DNA of 64,000 nucleotides from Rufibacter latericius (GCF_003721515.1 NZ_RJJD01000002.1:62001-126000), one strand, 5' to 3'. Numbered from the stretch's first letter, positions 17,543 to 25,948 are shown. Made by a program: numbers and translations. The notes: generated by a model not told the origin, from the sequence alone.

Positions 17543-17546
17543 ATGA
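17472..17546 (+). CDS. Possible 24-codon leader ORF overlapping the DUF58 start (ATGA)
   Basis: ATG at 17469-17474 region opens a frame ending at TGA 17544-17546, which overlaps the ATG of the DUF58 gene in an ATGA arrangement. Upstream in the same frame, back to a stop at 17397-17399, the translation includes LGIIGAGMGQVK, which resembles the first beta-alpha turn of an NAD-binding fold. This may be a coupling leader or the remnant of a dehydrogenase gene; the evidence is thin. Confidence 0.2.
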   Translation, partial: GQVKLTRKEKQTALALTKAENQDT

Positions 17547-18460
17547 GCAGAATAACCGTTGATTTAGACAATGTCCGGAACATCCAGAACCTTGAGTTTC
17601 TGGCCAAGCGGCTGGTAGAAGGGTTTATTACGGGTTTGCATAAGTCACCGTACCATGGATTCTCTGTGGAGTTCTCTGAGCATCGGTTGTACAACTCCGG
17701 CGAGAGTACCCGCCACATGGACTGGAAGGTCTTCGCCCGCACCGAAAAGCTCTTTGTCAAAAGGTTCGAAGAGGAGACCAATCTGCGTTGCCAACTGATC
17801 CTGGATGTGTCGGGCTCTATGTATTACCCCACAAATAATTATGGGAAGCTTTCCTATGCTGTTTTGAGCGCTGCTGCTTTAGCCACGCTTCTTCAAAAGC
17901 AACGCGATGCAGTAGGGCTCACTACTTTCTCTGACCAGATTGAACTACAGACACCCATCAAGTCTACGGGCGCGCATTTGCATACTTTATTGTTAGCCCT
18001 GCAGCAGCAATTGCAGAAACCCGCTCCACCGCAGAAGGAAACCCGGTTGGCATCCATGCTGCACCACGTGGCCCAGCAATTACCCAAGCGTTCCCTGGTA
18101 GTGCTTTTCAGTGATCTGTTAAGCCAATATGAGCAGCTAGATGAGATTTTCATGGCCTTGCAGCACCTTCGGCACCAACAGCACGAGGTCCTCTTGTTCC
18201 ATATTACCCACGCTGAAACCGAAGAAGAATTCCATTTTCCAGACAAACCTTACACCTTTCAGGGGCTGGAAAACGGCGAAAAAATCAAAGTGCAGCCTTC
18301 TGAGATCAGGGAGGAATATGTCAAAGCCATGCGCCAGTTCAAAAACGAACTAAAGCTGCGCTGCGGCCAATACCGCATTGACTTGGTAACGGTGGATCTG
18401 CGTGAACCCCTCGACAAAGTACTTCAAGCCTATTTGGTAAAGCGCCAGAAAGTACGCTAA
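17543..18460 (+). CDS. DUF58 domain protein (VWA-like)
   Basis: 305 residues. The N-terminal half holds the DUF58 core (GESTRHMDWKVFARTEKLFVKRFEEE, about 52-77) leading into a VWA-like domain whose MIDAS metal motif DVSGSM is at about 89-94 and whose second part includes LVVLFSDLL. DUF58 proteins usually pair with a MoxR AAA+ ATPase in complexes that mature or deliver metal cofactors to other enzymes or act at the envelope; no MoxR gene is within view here, which is unusual. The start is the ATG overlapping a short upstream frame. The C-terminus ends KRQKVR four bases before repeat copy 11. Confidence 0.92.
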   Translation: MSRITVDLDNVRNIQNLEFLAKRLVEGFITGLHKSPYHGFSVEFSEHRLYNSGESTRHMDWKVFARTEKLFVKRFEEETNLRCQLILDVSGSMYYPTNNYGKLSYAVLSAAALATLLQKQRDAVGLTTFSDQIELQTPIKSTGAHLHTLLLALQQQLQKPAPPQKETRLASMLHHVAQQLPKRSLVVLFSDLLSQYEQLDEIFMALQHLRHQQHEVLLFHITHAETEEEFHFPDKPYTFQGLENGEKIKVQPSEIREEYVKAMRQFKNELKLRCGQYRIDLVTVDLREPLDKVLQAYLVKRQKVR

Positions 18461-18463
18461 CGG

Positions 18464-18498
18464 TTCAAGGCCGTTTTCAGGAAAACACCTCCTAAACA
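18464..18498. repeat. Intergenic palindromic repeat, copy 11
   Basis: TTCAAGGCCGTTTTC and GAAAACACCTCCTAAA, starting 4 bp after the DUF58 stop codon. Confidence 0.6.
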
Positions 18499-18545
18499 GG
18501 CTTGCCTCTTAAGCGCACATAACTCAGAACTCAAGACTCAGAACT

Positions 18546-19157
18546 CTACCCTGGTGCATTGTCCAGTGACTGCCACAGGTAACGGCAAGCCAAGGTGCGA
18601 TGCGGGCGCCATGGATCAGAGAGGGAGGTCATGCGGGGTTTGGCGGCCTTCATAGGTTCCTCAAACTGGTACAGGCGCTTCATGGCGTTGTAGATACCCA
18701 AATCGTCTAAGGGCATAACATCGGGGCGGTTCAAGGCAAACATCAGAATCATCTCGGCGGTCCAGCGGCCAATTCCCTTGATGCGAACCAGTTGGGAAAT
18801 CAGCGCCTCGTCTGGTAAATGGGCTAACTGATCGTCTTCCAGTTGTCCGGCGGCTTTGTGCTCCGCGATGTTCTGCAGGTAGCTAATCTTCTGGCGCGAC
18901 AAACCCACTGCCCGCATTTCCTCGGGTGCCATAGAAAGTACTACCTTTGGATCTGGGTAGTTTCCGGGAAACAAGGCCAAAAACCGGGCCTTAATGGTAG
19001 CCGCCGCCTTCACTGATAACTGCTGCGAAATGACAGAACTGAACAGTGCCTCGTAAATAGGTCGGGTTACCGTCTGGATTTCGATCTCCGGAGCCTGAAG
19101 AACCAATTGGTGCAGCACCGATTCAGCGGTAAAAAGGGAGGCATGTGTAGCGGCCAT
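18546..19157 (-). CDS. DNA-3-methyladenine glycosylase, AlkA/HhH-GPD type
   Basis: 203 residues of the HhH-GPD superfamily. The helix-hairpin-helix is RIKGIGRWTAEM (125-136), followed by the catalytic Asp in MPLDDLGI (151 or 152), matching AlkA-like 3-methyladenine glycosylases. The extra N-terminal domain of E. coli AlkA is absent, as in the compact bacterial and yeast Mag1-like forms. It removes alkylated purines by a monofunctional mechanism. Converges with the DUF58 gene; repeat copy 11 lies between them. Confidence 0.93.
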   Translation of the reverse strand: MAATHASLFTAESVLHQLVLQAPEIEIQTVTRPIYEALFSSVISQQLSVKAAATIKARFLALFPGNYPDPKVVLSMAPEEMRAVGLSRQKISYLQNIAEHKAAGQLEDDQLAHLPDEALISQLVRIKGIGRWTAEMILMFALNRPDVMPLDDLGIYNAMKRLYQFEEPMKAAKPRMTSLSDPWRPHRTLACRYLWQSLDNAPG

Positions 19158-19266
19158 GTCGTAGCATAAAGTGGCAGTATATTAACGAGTACTCCTACCC
19201 AAGACCAAATATAACCTTAAACCGCGTAGATCATCTTCCGGTGGAAAGCAGAATAAAACGAACCAC

Positions 19267-20118
19267 ATGAAAATCATTGAATGCCCCCGCGATGCCATGC
19301 AAGGCTTGCCCGAGTTTGTTTCAACCGAGTTGAAGGTTTCCTATTTACAGGCTCTGCTGGAAGTGGGGTTTGACTCCCTGGATTTCGGGTCATTTGTATC
19401 GCCCAAAGCCATTCCGCAGATGCGCGACACCGCCCAGGTGCTGGATCAACTGGATACTTCCCGTACCCAAACCAAGTTGCTGGCCATTGTGGCCAACGTG
19501 CGGGGAGCAGAGCAGGCCGCTGCTTATGAGCAGATTCAGTACATCGGGTTTCCTTTGTCTTTGTCAGAGGAGTTCCAGAAACGCAACACAAACAAAAGCA
19601 TTGCCGAGGCGCTGGTAGAAGTGGCCCAGATGCAGGACTTGTGCCAGAAACATAACAAGGAGTTGGTTCTCTACTTATCCATGGGGTTCGGGAATCCTTA
19701 CGGAGAGCCTTGGCAACCGGAACTCGCCGGAGAAATGACCCGGAAACTAGATCCCTTGGGCATCAAGATCATTTCGTTGTCAGACACCATCGGGGTTTCC
19801 ACGCCTGCTTCCATCCAGGGGCTTTTCTCCACCTTGATTCCCGCTTTCCCGCACATAGAGTTCGGGGCGCACCTGCATACCAACCCTTCCACCTGGCGCG
19901 AGAAAGTGGCTGCGGCCTACGAGAGTGGCTGCCGCCGCATGGACGGCGCGTTGCTGGGATACGGCGGGTGCCCTATGGCCAAAGACGACCTGGTAGGCAA
20001 CATGCCCACCGAGAAAATGCTCTCTTATTTACAGGAGAAAGGCGTACCTTTGAACCTGGACCAGGAGGCGCTTTCCCGGTCATTGGCCCTGGCGTCCCAC
20101 GTTTTTCATTCGCTTTAA
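19267..20118 (+). CDS. Hydroxymethylglutaryl-CoA lyase-like protein
   Basis: 283 residues of the DRE-TIM/HMGL family. The opening IECPRDAMQGLPEFV carries the substrate- and metal-binding Arg-Asp, and the signature near the end (GGCPMAKDDLVGNMPTE, about 237-253) has the lyase-type catalytic Cys and the Asn. These mark HMG-CoA lyase rather than isopropylmalate or citramalate synthase. The enzyme would split HMG-CoA to acetyl-CoA and acetoacetate in leucine breakdown. It is followed after 4 bp by a CCG-domain Fe-S protein, so the two are co-transcribed. No other leucine degradation gene is in view. Confidence 0.88.
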   Translation: MKIIECPRDAMQGLPEFVSTELKVSYLQALLEVGFDSLDFGSFVSPKAIPQMRDTAQVLDQLDTSRTQTKLLAIVANVRGAEQAAAYEQIQYIGFPLSLSEEFQKRNTNKSIAEALVEVAQMQDLCQKHNKELVLYLSMGFGNPYGEPWQPELAGEMTRKLDPLGIKIISLSDTIGVSTPASIQGLFSTLIPAFPHIEFGAHLHTNPSTWREKVAAAYESGCRRMDGALLGYGGCPMAKDDLVGNMPTEKMLSYLQEKGVPLNLDQEALSRSLALASHVFHSL

Positions 20119-20122
20119 CCAC

Positions 20123-20860
20123 ATGCCACAACCGGTAGTTGATATTTTCATTCCCTGTTTCATTGACCAGATGTTTCCGCAGACTGCCTGGAACATGGTG
20201 AAGTTATTGGAGTCTCTGGACTGTAAGGTTCGCTACAACACAAACCAAACCTGCTGTGGGCAACCCGCCTACAATGCCGGTTTTCAGAAAGAGTGCCGTC
20301 AGGTAGCCGATAAATTCCTGGAGGATTTCTCCTCAGACGAAAGCGATTACATCGTAGCACCCTCTGCTTCCTGTGTGGGCATGATCCGGAATGCCTATTC
20401 CAACATCTTCGTGACATCCTCCAACTTTGTACGGTACCGGGCCATGGAACGCAAGGTGCTGGAGTTAACCGAGTTTCTGACCGATGTTCTGCAGGTGAAA
20501 CAAATCCCGGGAGCACGGCTTGACGCTAAAGTCACTTACCATGATTCTTGCAGCGCCTTGCGCGAGTGCGGCATCAAAGAAGGCCCCCGGCGTTTGTTAG
20601 GCATGGTGCAAGGCCTGGAACTAACCGAAATGCGCGAAACCGAGACCTGCTGCGGGTTTGGCGGTACGTTTGCCGCCAAGTTTGAGTCCATCTCCGTGGC
20701 CATGGCCGAGCAGAAGGTAGAGAACGCCCAGAGCACCGGGGCCGAGTACATTGTTTCCACGGATACCAGTTGCCTTATGCACCTGGATGCCTACAGCAAA
20801 AAACAGAACAAGCCTATTAAGGTACTGCACATCGCCGATGTGCTGACAAGCGGTTGGTAA
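20123..20860 (+). CDS. LutA/YkgE-type CCG-domain Fe-S oxidoreductase
   Basis: 245 residues with two CCG domains: TCCGQPAYNAGF (about 46-57) and ETCCGFGGTF (about 172-181), each giving Cys ligands for an iron-sulfur cluster or heterodisulfide-type site. This is the architecture of LutA, one of three proteins (LutABC) that oxidise L-lactate. LutB and LutC are not present in the window. It follows the HMG-CoA lyase-like gene with a 4-bp gap and the pair ends in a very long hairpin at 20877-20953. Confidence 0.9.
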   Translation: MPQPVVDIFIPCFIDQMFPQTAWNMVKLLESLDCKVRYNTNQTCCGQPAYNAGFQKECRQVADKFLEDFSSDESDYIVAPSASCVGMIRNAYSNIFVTSSNFVRYRAMERKVLELTEFLTDVLQVKQIPGARLDAKVTYHDSCSALRECGIKEGPRRLLGMVQGLELTEMRETETCCGFGGTFAAKFESISVAMAEQKVENAQSTGAEYIVSTDTSCLMHLDAYSKKQNKPIKVLHIADVLTSGW

Positions 20861-20876
20861 ACTCCAGGAAGTTCTT

Positions 20877-20953
20877 ACACTAATAAAGCCGTTGCCGGTT
20901 TTAGGGCTGTTTACATAAATCAGCTCTAAAACCGGCAACGGCTTTATTAGTGT
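20877..20953. terminator. 33-bp hairpin, bidirectional terminator (repeat copy 12)
   Basis: Arms 20877-20909 and 20921-20953 are complementary over 33 bp with one mismatch and an 11-nt A/T loop. The inner part holds the recurring half-sites (TTTTAGGGCTG / CAGCTCTAAAA); the outer 20 bp of each arm are specific to this locus (for example AATAAAGCCGTTGCCGG). It separates convergent genes and its end is 6 bp from the hydrolase stop codon. Confidence 0.85.
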
Positions 20954-20958
20954 TATGG

Positions 20959-21912
20959 CTATTTAAGGGAGTTTACATAGGCTACCAGGGCGGGTACCAG
21001 GGAAGGTGCCAATGGGAGAGTGGGGTTGGCGTACGTTGCCAGATTGGCGTTTCGGTCTGAGGTGGTTTCTTTTAAGACGTGGTTCATGTGGTCAATCTCC
21101 ACCAGTTTGCTTTTAGGCGCGGCCGAGTTCAGTAAATAGGCTTCCTGCACGCTCACCTGCAAATCCTCCTTCCCCTGTACCAATAGCACCGGTATAGTCA
21201 TTTTCCCGATCACTTTCTGCGGATCATATTGAAACCAGGATATAAGATACGGCTGCACGCTGGGGCGGAACAAAGAAGTCAGCATGGGGCTCACCTCAGG
21301 AACGGCTTTACCTTGCGAAAGTTGGTCTAAGATAGGGAAGGCGGCATCGGTCACTGCTTTGGGTTGCCCCTGAAGTTGCTGCCGAATGATCTTATCGGCC
21401 GACTGCCCGGCGCCGGCTACGGAAATAAACCCATCGGCTTTCGCCTGCCGGGCCGCCATCATCCCGATCAGAGAGCCTTCACTGTGGCCCAGGACCACTA
21501 CTTTGCTGAACCTAGCATCTTGCTTTAACTTTTCTACCCAAGCAGCGGCATCGTGCACGTAGGTGTCAAAACGAAGATCAAACTCAGAAATAGCTGCGTC
21601 CTTGCTCTGGGCAATGCCGCGTTTATCGAAGCGCACCGAAGCGATTCCCTGTGCCTGCAACCCTTCGGCCACCATCTTCAGGCTGTTGTTTCTCATGGCG
21701 GGGTTGTTACCGTCCCGGTCAGTGGGCCCGGAACCGGAAAGAATCAGCACAACCGGTACCTTGTCGTTTGAAGAGGGCAGGAGTAACGTTCCTTTGAGGG
21801 TACCTTTTCCGGTCAATAACTCTATGGCTTCCCCTAAAGCAGGGTTCAAGTTCTGAGCGCTTGCCGAGTTACACAAGAACAGCAATACTAGGAGAAGCCT
21901 TAGGTTTTTCAT
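20959..21912 (-). CDS. Secreted alpha/beta hydrolase
   Basis: 317 residues with a cleavable signal peptide (MKNLRLLLVLLFL...SASAQ). The oxyanion-hole loop SGSGPTDRDGNNP (59-71), the nucleophile elbow GHSEGS with Ser144, an Asp in GKEDLQV and the His in DHMNHVL make a complete triad. The closest group is the serine aminopeptidase S33/dienelactone hydrolase-like set of secreted Bacteroidota hydrolases. Substrate unknown. Repeat copy 13 directly precedes the start codon. The dapA gene upstream is on the same strand with a 33-bp gap, so the two may be co-transcribed. Confidence 0.92.
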   Translation of the reverse strand: MKNLRLLLVLLFLCNSASAQNLNPALGEAIELLTGKGTLKGTLLLPSSNDKVPVVLILSGSGPTDRDGNNPAMRNNSLKMVAEGLQAQGIASVRFDKRGIAQSKDAAISEFDLRFDTYVHDAAAWVEKLKQDARFSKVVVLGHSEGSLIGMMAARQAKADGFISVAGAGQSADKIIRQQLQGQPKAVTDAAFPILDQLSQGKAVPEVSPMLTSLFRPSVQPYLISWFQYDPQKVIGKMTIPVLLVQGKEDLQVSVQEAYLLNSAAPKSKLVEIDHMNHVLKETTSDRNANLATYANPTLPLAPSLVPALVAYVNSLK

Positions 21913-21938
21913 CTGTTTTCAGGAAAAGGTACCCAAAA
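21913..21938. repeat. Intergenic palindromic repeat, copy 13, abutting a start codon
   Basis: CTGTTTTCAGGAAAAGG then TACCCAAAA on the plus strand. On the minus strand it ends in GAAAACAG directly followed by the ATG of the hydrolase gene, so it occupies the ribosome-binding position. Confidence 0.5.
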
Positions 21939-21945
21939 TAGAAAC

Positions 21946-22824
21946 TTAAGCCAGCAGAGGAACGGCCGCAGCCTTCACCCGCTGCACCAAGCCGTCTGAG
22001 GCCGGGGCTAACGGAAGTCGCACAAACGGAGCACAAACGCCAGCTTCCTGTAACGCCAGTTTCACCCCTACGGGGTTCGCCTCTTCGTACATCAACGGGT
22101 TGATTTTACCGAAGGAACGTTGCAAAGCACCGGCTTCCCGGAAATTCCCTTCCAGCGCCAAACGCGTCATGCGGCTGAACCGCTCCGGAAACGCGTTGGC
22201 CAGAACCGAGATGATGCCGTCGCCGCCCACCGAGATCAAGGGAACCGTGTGCATGTCATCGCCGGAAATCACCAGGAACCCGGCCGGTCTTTCCTCCAAA
22301 ATGGCCATGTACTGCTCCATATTGGCGCTGGCATCCTTCGTCCCGATGATGTTGGGGTGCTGGGCCAACCGAAGGGTAGTGGCCGCCGTCATGTTGATTC
22401 CGGTTCTGCCAGGCACGTTGTACAAAATCACCGGCACCGGAGAGGCATCGGCAATGGCGGTGTAGTGCAAGAAAACTCCTTCCTGAGAGGGTTTGTTATA
22501 GTAAGGGCACACCGACAAAATTGCGGCAACCCCGGTAAAATCAATCTTTTTAAGCTGCTCCAGTACGTACTGGGTATCATTGCTGCCCAGACCGTATACC
22601 AGAGGCTTGCGGCCGGCAATACGTTCCTTAGCGAAAGCCAGGAGCTGGGTTCTTTCTTTGGGCGAGGTGGTCACAGATTCTCCCGTGGTTCCGTTCACCA
22701 CCAGGTAATCAACCCCGTTGTCAATATTAAAATCAATCAGTCGGCCGAAGGCCTCCAGGTCTACGGAAAGATCGGCTTTGAAAGGAGTTACCAAGGCCAC
22801 ACCTGTTCCTCGTAATGCTTGCAT
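21946..22824 (-). CDS. dapA: 4-hydroxy-tetrahydrodipicolinate synthase
   Basis: 292 residues, the standard length. The Schiff-base Lys163 (GTKDASANM), Tyr135 and Arg140 (YNVPGRTG) and the GTTGES motif (45-50) are all present, which fits DapA (pyruvate plus aspartate semialdehyde, first committed step to diaminopimelate and lysine). Related pyruvate aldolases such as N-acetylneuraminate lyase lack this combination. A -7 box TATCTTTG lies about 30 bp upstream. No other dap gene is nearby. Confidence 0.95.
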   Translation of the reverse strand: MQALRGTGVALVTPFKADLSVDLEAFGRLIDFNIDNGVDYLVVNGTTGESVTTSPKERTQLLAFAKERIAGRKPLVYGLGSNDTQYVLEQLKKIDFTGVAAILSVCPYYNKPSQEGVFLHYTAIADASPVPVILYNVPGRTGINMTAATTLRLAQHPNIIGTKDASANMEQYMAILEERPAGFLVISGDDMHTVPLISVGGDGIISVLANAFPERFSRMTRLALEGNFREAGALQRSFGKINPLMYEEANPVGVKLALQEAGVCAPFVRLPLAPASDGLVQRVKAAAVPLLA

Positions 22825-22852
22825 GTCTGTTGGGTTGTAAGATTTTAAGCCG

Positions 22853-22860
22853 CAAAGATA
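22853..22860 (-). promoter_or_regulatory. Predicted -7 element of dapA
   Basis: Complement reads TATCTTTG, an exact TAnnTTTG match, about 30 bp upstream of the dapA ATG. No clear -33 TTTG at the right distance. Confidence 0.4.
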
Positions 22861-22923
22861 CTGATTTGCATCCAGAGTGTAGATTGGTTACGAACGTTTG
22901 TTCTTTAAAGAAAGAACCACGCC

Positions 22924-22958
22924 TTTTTAGCCCGCTTTCTGAAAATAGGCCCTAAACC
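22924..22958. repeat. Intergenic palindromic repeat, copy 14
   Basis: TTTTTAGCCCGCTTTCTG and GAAAATAGGCCCTAAACC, between the LytTR regulator stop and the dapA promoter. Confidence 0.6.
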
Positions 22959-22986
22959 AAAAAGAAGATGCTTGCTTTACGGAAGG

Positions 22987-23715
22987 CTACAGGTTCTTGC
23001 TTTCCACCCACCGCATAAAACTCTCCCGGAAACTGTCCCCGATAGGAATTTCCTGCTCCTTTATCTTGATGCGGCCTTTTTCTATACTTTCAATATGAGC
23101 CAAGGAAACAATGTATGACCGGTGCACGCGGGCAAACTCCTGCTCGGGCAGCTTCTCCATGATTTTGTTCATGGATAAAAGGCTGATGATCTTCCTGGTA
23201 ACTGTGTGCAGGATGACGTAATCCTTAAGGCCTTCGATGAACAGGATGTCTTTCAGATTCACCCGCAGGGTTTTGTAATCAGCTTTTACAAAGATGAAGT
23301 CCTCGTTTTCAGAGTAGGCTGGGGCGGGCATGGCCACAGGCGAAGCCGGAGTTTGCAGCTGGGCCCGTTCGTACACCTTGTTTACGGCCCTGAAAAACCG
23401 GTCAAAGGGAATGGGTTTGAGCAGGTAATCCACGGCATCCAGGGAGAATCCGTCTAAGGCATACTGCGGGTAGGCGGTGGTGAAGATGATGGCCGGCCTA
23501 TGCGAGAGCGATTGCGCGAACTGAACCCCGGTAATCTCAGGCATCTCAATATCCAGGAACAGTAGGTCAACCGGTTGGCGCTGCAAAACCGTCATCGCCT
23601 CTAGGGCACTGGAACAGGTCTGCACCAACTGTAAAAACGGAATTTTGCTAATGTAGGAGCGCATGATGTCCAGCGCTAGGGGCTCATCATCAATAGCGAG
23701 GCAGGTCAGTTGCAT
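22987..23715 (-). CDS. LytTR family response regulator
   Basis: 242 residues. The receiver domain (1-120) has the acidic pair Asp9-Asp10, phospho-acceptor Asp55 in LLFLDIEMPE and Lys in YLLKPIPF. A linker leads to a LytTR DNA-binding domain (about 140-242; FARVHRSYIVSLAHIESI and IPIGDSFRESFMRW). It follows its sensor kinase with a 26-bp gap on the same strand. Divergent to the pair is an ABC exporter, and GTT direct repeats in 21-bp phase in the shared gap are a likely binding site. Confidence 0.96.
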   Translation of the reverse strand: MQLTCLAIDDEPLALDIMRSYISKIPFLQLVQTCSSALEAMTVLQRQPVDLLFLDIEMPEITGVQFAQSLSHRPAIIFTTAYPQYALDGFSLDAVDYLLKPIPFDRFFRAVNKVYERAQLQTPASPVAMPAPAYSENEDFIFVKADYKTLRVNLKDILFIEGLKDYVILHTVTRKIISLLSMNKIMEKLPEQEFARVHRSYIVSLAHIESIEKGRIKIKEQEIPIGDSFRESFMRWVESKNL

Positions 23716-23741
23716 CTGGTGAAGGTACGGGTTTAGGAAAG

Positions 23742-24779
23742 TCAGGACAAGGTGAGCGTGGCGATAAAATCCTGCTCTTCAAGGCAGGTGGTGAAGGTGA
23801 AGGCATTCGGGTACAGCAGTTCCAACCGTCTTCTGAGGTTCTGGAGCCCGATGCCCCCAAACGAATCCTTGGCTCCGGTGCCCATCTTCAACCGGTTTCG
23901 GGTGGTAAAGGTAAGCTGGCCGTTTTGGGTGCAAACGTGTACCTGCATGGGGGCGGAAGTTAAGCCGTGTTTGAACATATTCTCTACCAGGGGCATCAGG
24001 AGCATGGGCGGAACCGAGATGCCGCTGGTGTTTCCTGCCACTTCCATGGAAAGCAAGGTGGGATCTGTCAGCCGCAGGCGGTGCAGGTCCAGTAAGTGGG
24101 CCACATGCTCCAGTTCCCGCTCCAGGGGGACAACGGGGGTGTTTGTCTCGTAGAGTTGGTAACGCAACAGCAGGGAGAGCTTCAGGATGGCATCAGCGGT
24201 GTGGCCGGAGTTTTGATAGGCCAGGGAGTAGATGTTGTTTAAGGTATTGAACAGGAAGTGCGGATTTACCTGGGCTTTCAGCAGTTCCAGTTCGGTGCTG
24301 GTGTGTTGGAGTTCCAGTTCTTTGCGCCGCCGCTCGTTGCGCAGGTACTCGCCCGTAACTTTGAGGGAGGAACTCAGAAAGATGTTCATCAAACCCATGA
24401 CGCCCAACTGAATCAGCTGGGTTTCATATTCCAGCATGGAAGGATGTTTTGCCACCTGTTCGGCCAATTTAGTTGAGATGGTGGCCTCCTGTTTTATCTG
24501 AAAAATCTCAATGGGGCTGCGTACTCCTGAGAACACCGCCAAGGTGACCAGCACAGCCAAGGCATACCCCAACACATTCCCTTTAGCCAAAATGCGGAGG
24601 AGCACAAACCAATTAAAGTAAAAGAGGGCCAGGTGGAAGGCAAAGGTTTGCCCCACATCCATCGCTATCCAGGACAAAGGCAGATTGAGCCGATCAATGC
24701 GGAAATGCGTCCAGAGGGAGAAACCCAAAAGGGCAAGCCACAGCAAAACGTGGAGCAAAAGCGGAATGTGTTTTTTCAT
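23742..24779 (-). CDS. LytS/YehU-type sensor histidine kinase
   Basis: 345 residues. Four membrane helices occupy about residues 5-145 and sense an unknown signal; then comes the His_kinase domain with His174 in AQVNPHFLFNTLNN and a C-terminal ATPase-like domain (PPMLLMPLVENMFKHG and GGIGLQNLRRRL). No separate periplasmic sensor domain is visible. It is the partner of the LytTR regulator just downstream. Its ATG is directly preceded on the minus strand by repeat copy 15. Confidence 0.95.
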   Translation of the reverse strand: MKKHIPLLLHVLLWLALLGFSLWTHFRIDRLNLPLSWIAMDVGQTFAFHLALFYFNWFVLLRILAKGNVLGYALAVLVTLAVFSGVRSPIEIFQIKQEATISTKLAEQVAKHPSMLEYETQLIQLGVMGLMNIFLSSSLKVTGEYLRNERRRKELELQHTSTELELLKAQVNPHFLFNTLNNIYSLAYQNSGHTADAILKLSLLLRYQLYETNTPVVPLERELEHVAHLLDLHRLRLTDPTLLSMEVAGNTSGISVPPMLLMPLVENMFKHGLTSAPMQVHVCTQNGQLTFTTRNRLKMGTGAKDSFGGIGLQNLRRRLELLYPNAFTFTTCLEEQDFIATLTLS

Positions 24780-24780
24780 C

Positions 24781-24804
24781 GTTTTCCGGAAAACAGACCA
24801 AAAC
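24781..24804. repeat. Intergenic palindromic repeat, copy 15, abutting a start codon
   Basis: GTTTTCCGGAAAACAGACC then AAAAC. On the minus strand it ends GAAAAC one base before the kinase ATG. Confidence 0.5.
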
Positions 24805-24874
24805 TAACCAATCCATCGGGCTTCTGATGAAGTTTAGAAAGGAATTAGACCAAGCTGCCAATTGTATCGACGAA

Positions 24875-24928
24875 CAGGTTCAAAGGCACAAAAACCGGGT
24901 TGGTCCAGAAGAAAGCAGCGTTGGTATA
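24875..24928. promoter_or_regulatory. Candidate LytTR binding repeats
   Basis: GTT cores start at 24878, 24899 and 24920, exactly 21 bp apart; the last two are GTTGGT with 15 bp between, i.e. 9-bp sites separated by 12 bp, as in known LytTR direct repeats. They lie in the gap between a LytTR two-component system and the divergent ABC exporter. The match of flanking bases to the published consensus is partial. Confidence 0.45.
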
Positions 24929-24986
24929 GTTTAGTTGCGGCAGGAAGATGGAATCAGTTGATTTGGTGCATCCTATTTGTGCTGCT

Positions 24987-25943
24987 ATGAAAGAACCGAT
25001 CATTTCCACCCATCAACTCACCTTTCGGTACGGAGCCCGGGAAATCCTGCAACGCTTAGACCTGGAAGTACCCGAAGGTTGCATCTACGGTTTCCTGGGC
25101 CCCAACGGGGCAGGAAAGACCACCACCATCCGGTTGCTGCTGGGTTTGCTGAAACAGACTGAAGGCAGCGTTCAATTATTTGGACAGGACTTAACCGAGC
25201 ATCGGGTTCAAATTTTACAAAGGGTAGGGGCTTTGATCGAGACGCCTAGCCTTTACAAACATCTGTCTGGGAAAGACAACCTGGAGGTGATGCGGAGGTT
25301 TCTGGGGGTTAAGAAAACCAGGATAGCCCAGGTGCTGGACATTGTTCGTCTGAAATCCGATGCCCATCGTCCGGTAAGGGAATATTCTCTGGGTATGTGC
25401 CAGCGGTTGGGCATTGCTCTGGCTTTACTTTCAGACCCCTCGCTTTTGATCCTGGACGAACCAACCAACGGCTTAGACCCCAGCGGCATCAAAGAAATGC
25501 GGGAACTGCTCAAAGAACTGAACCAGGAACACGGCAAAACCATCTTTCTTTCCAGCCATTTACTAAGTGAAATAGAGAAAACGGTCTCCCACCTGGGCAT
25601 CATCCACCAAGGGCAATTGCTGTTTCAGGGCGGAGTGCAAGAGTTGAAGCAGGGCATGTTGCAGGCCAGGACCCTGGAGGTGGAAGTAGATAACGTATTG
25701 CTGGCAAAAGAACTCCTGCTTTCTCAGGAATATGCCGTGGAAACCTTGGATCTTCAACGGGTCCGGCTGGCTGTACAGGAAAAAGACGAGGCTGCCGCCA
25801 TCAACCACATGTTGGTGCTGGGAGGGGTTTCCGTCATGGGCCTGACCTGTGCTACTAGAAGCCTGGAAGAAGTCTTTCTTTCTTTAACCGAATCCTCGGA
25901 AGTAACCCCTACTAAAGTTCTTGTTCCCACCCTTCAAGTTTGA
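24987..25943 (+). CDS. ABC transporter ATP-binding protein (BcrA/ABC-2 type)
   Basis: 318 residues from the ATG at 24987 (MKEPIISTHQ); an ATG at 24948 in frame would add 13 residues and cannot be excluded. Walker A is GPNGAGKTTT (38-47), the signature is YSLGMCQRLG, as in the BcrA group where LSGGQ is replaced, and Walker B is LLILDEPTNGLDPSG. The C-terminal 100 residues are the usual extension of this group. It is 5 bp upstream of a membrane permease and divergent from a LytTR system, a context typical of drug, bacteriocin or antibiotic-peptide export under two-component control; the cargo is inferred only by this context. Confidence 0.93.
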   Translation: MKEPIISTHQLTFRYGAREILQRLDLEVPEGCIYGFLGPNGAGKTTTIRLLLGLLKQTEGSVQLFGQDLTEHRVQILQRVGALIETPSLYKHLSGKDNLEVMRRFLGVKKTRIAQVLDIVRLKSDAHRPVREYSLGMCQRLGIALALLSDPSLLILDEPTNGLDPSGIKEMRELLKELNQEHGKTIFLSSHLLSEIEKTVSHLGIIHQGQLLFQGGVQELKQGMLQARTLEVEVDNVLLAKELLLSQEYAVETLDLQRVRLAVQEKDEAAAINHMLVLGGVSVMGLTCATRSLEEVFLSLTESSEVTPTKVLVPTLQV

Positions 25944-25948
25944 CCCTG

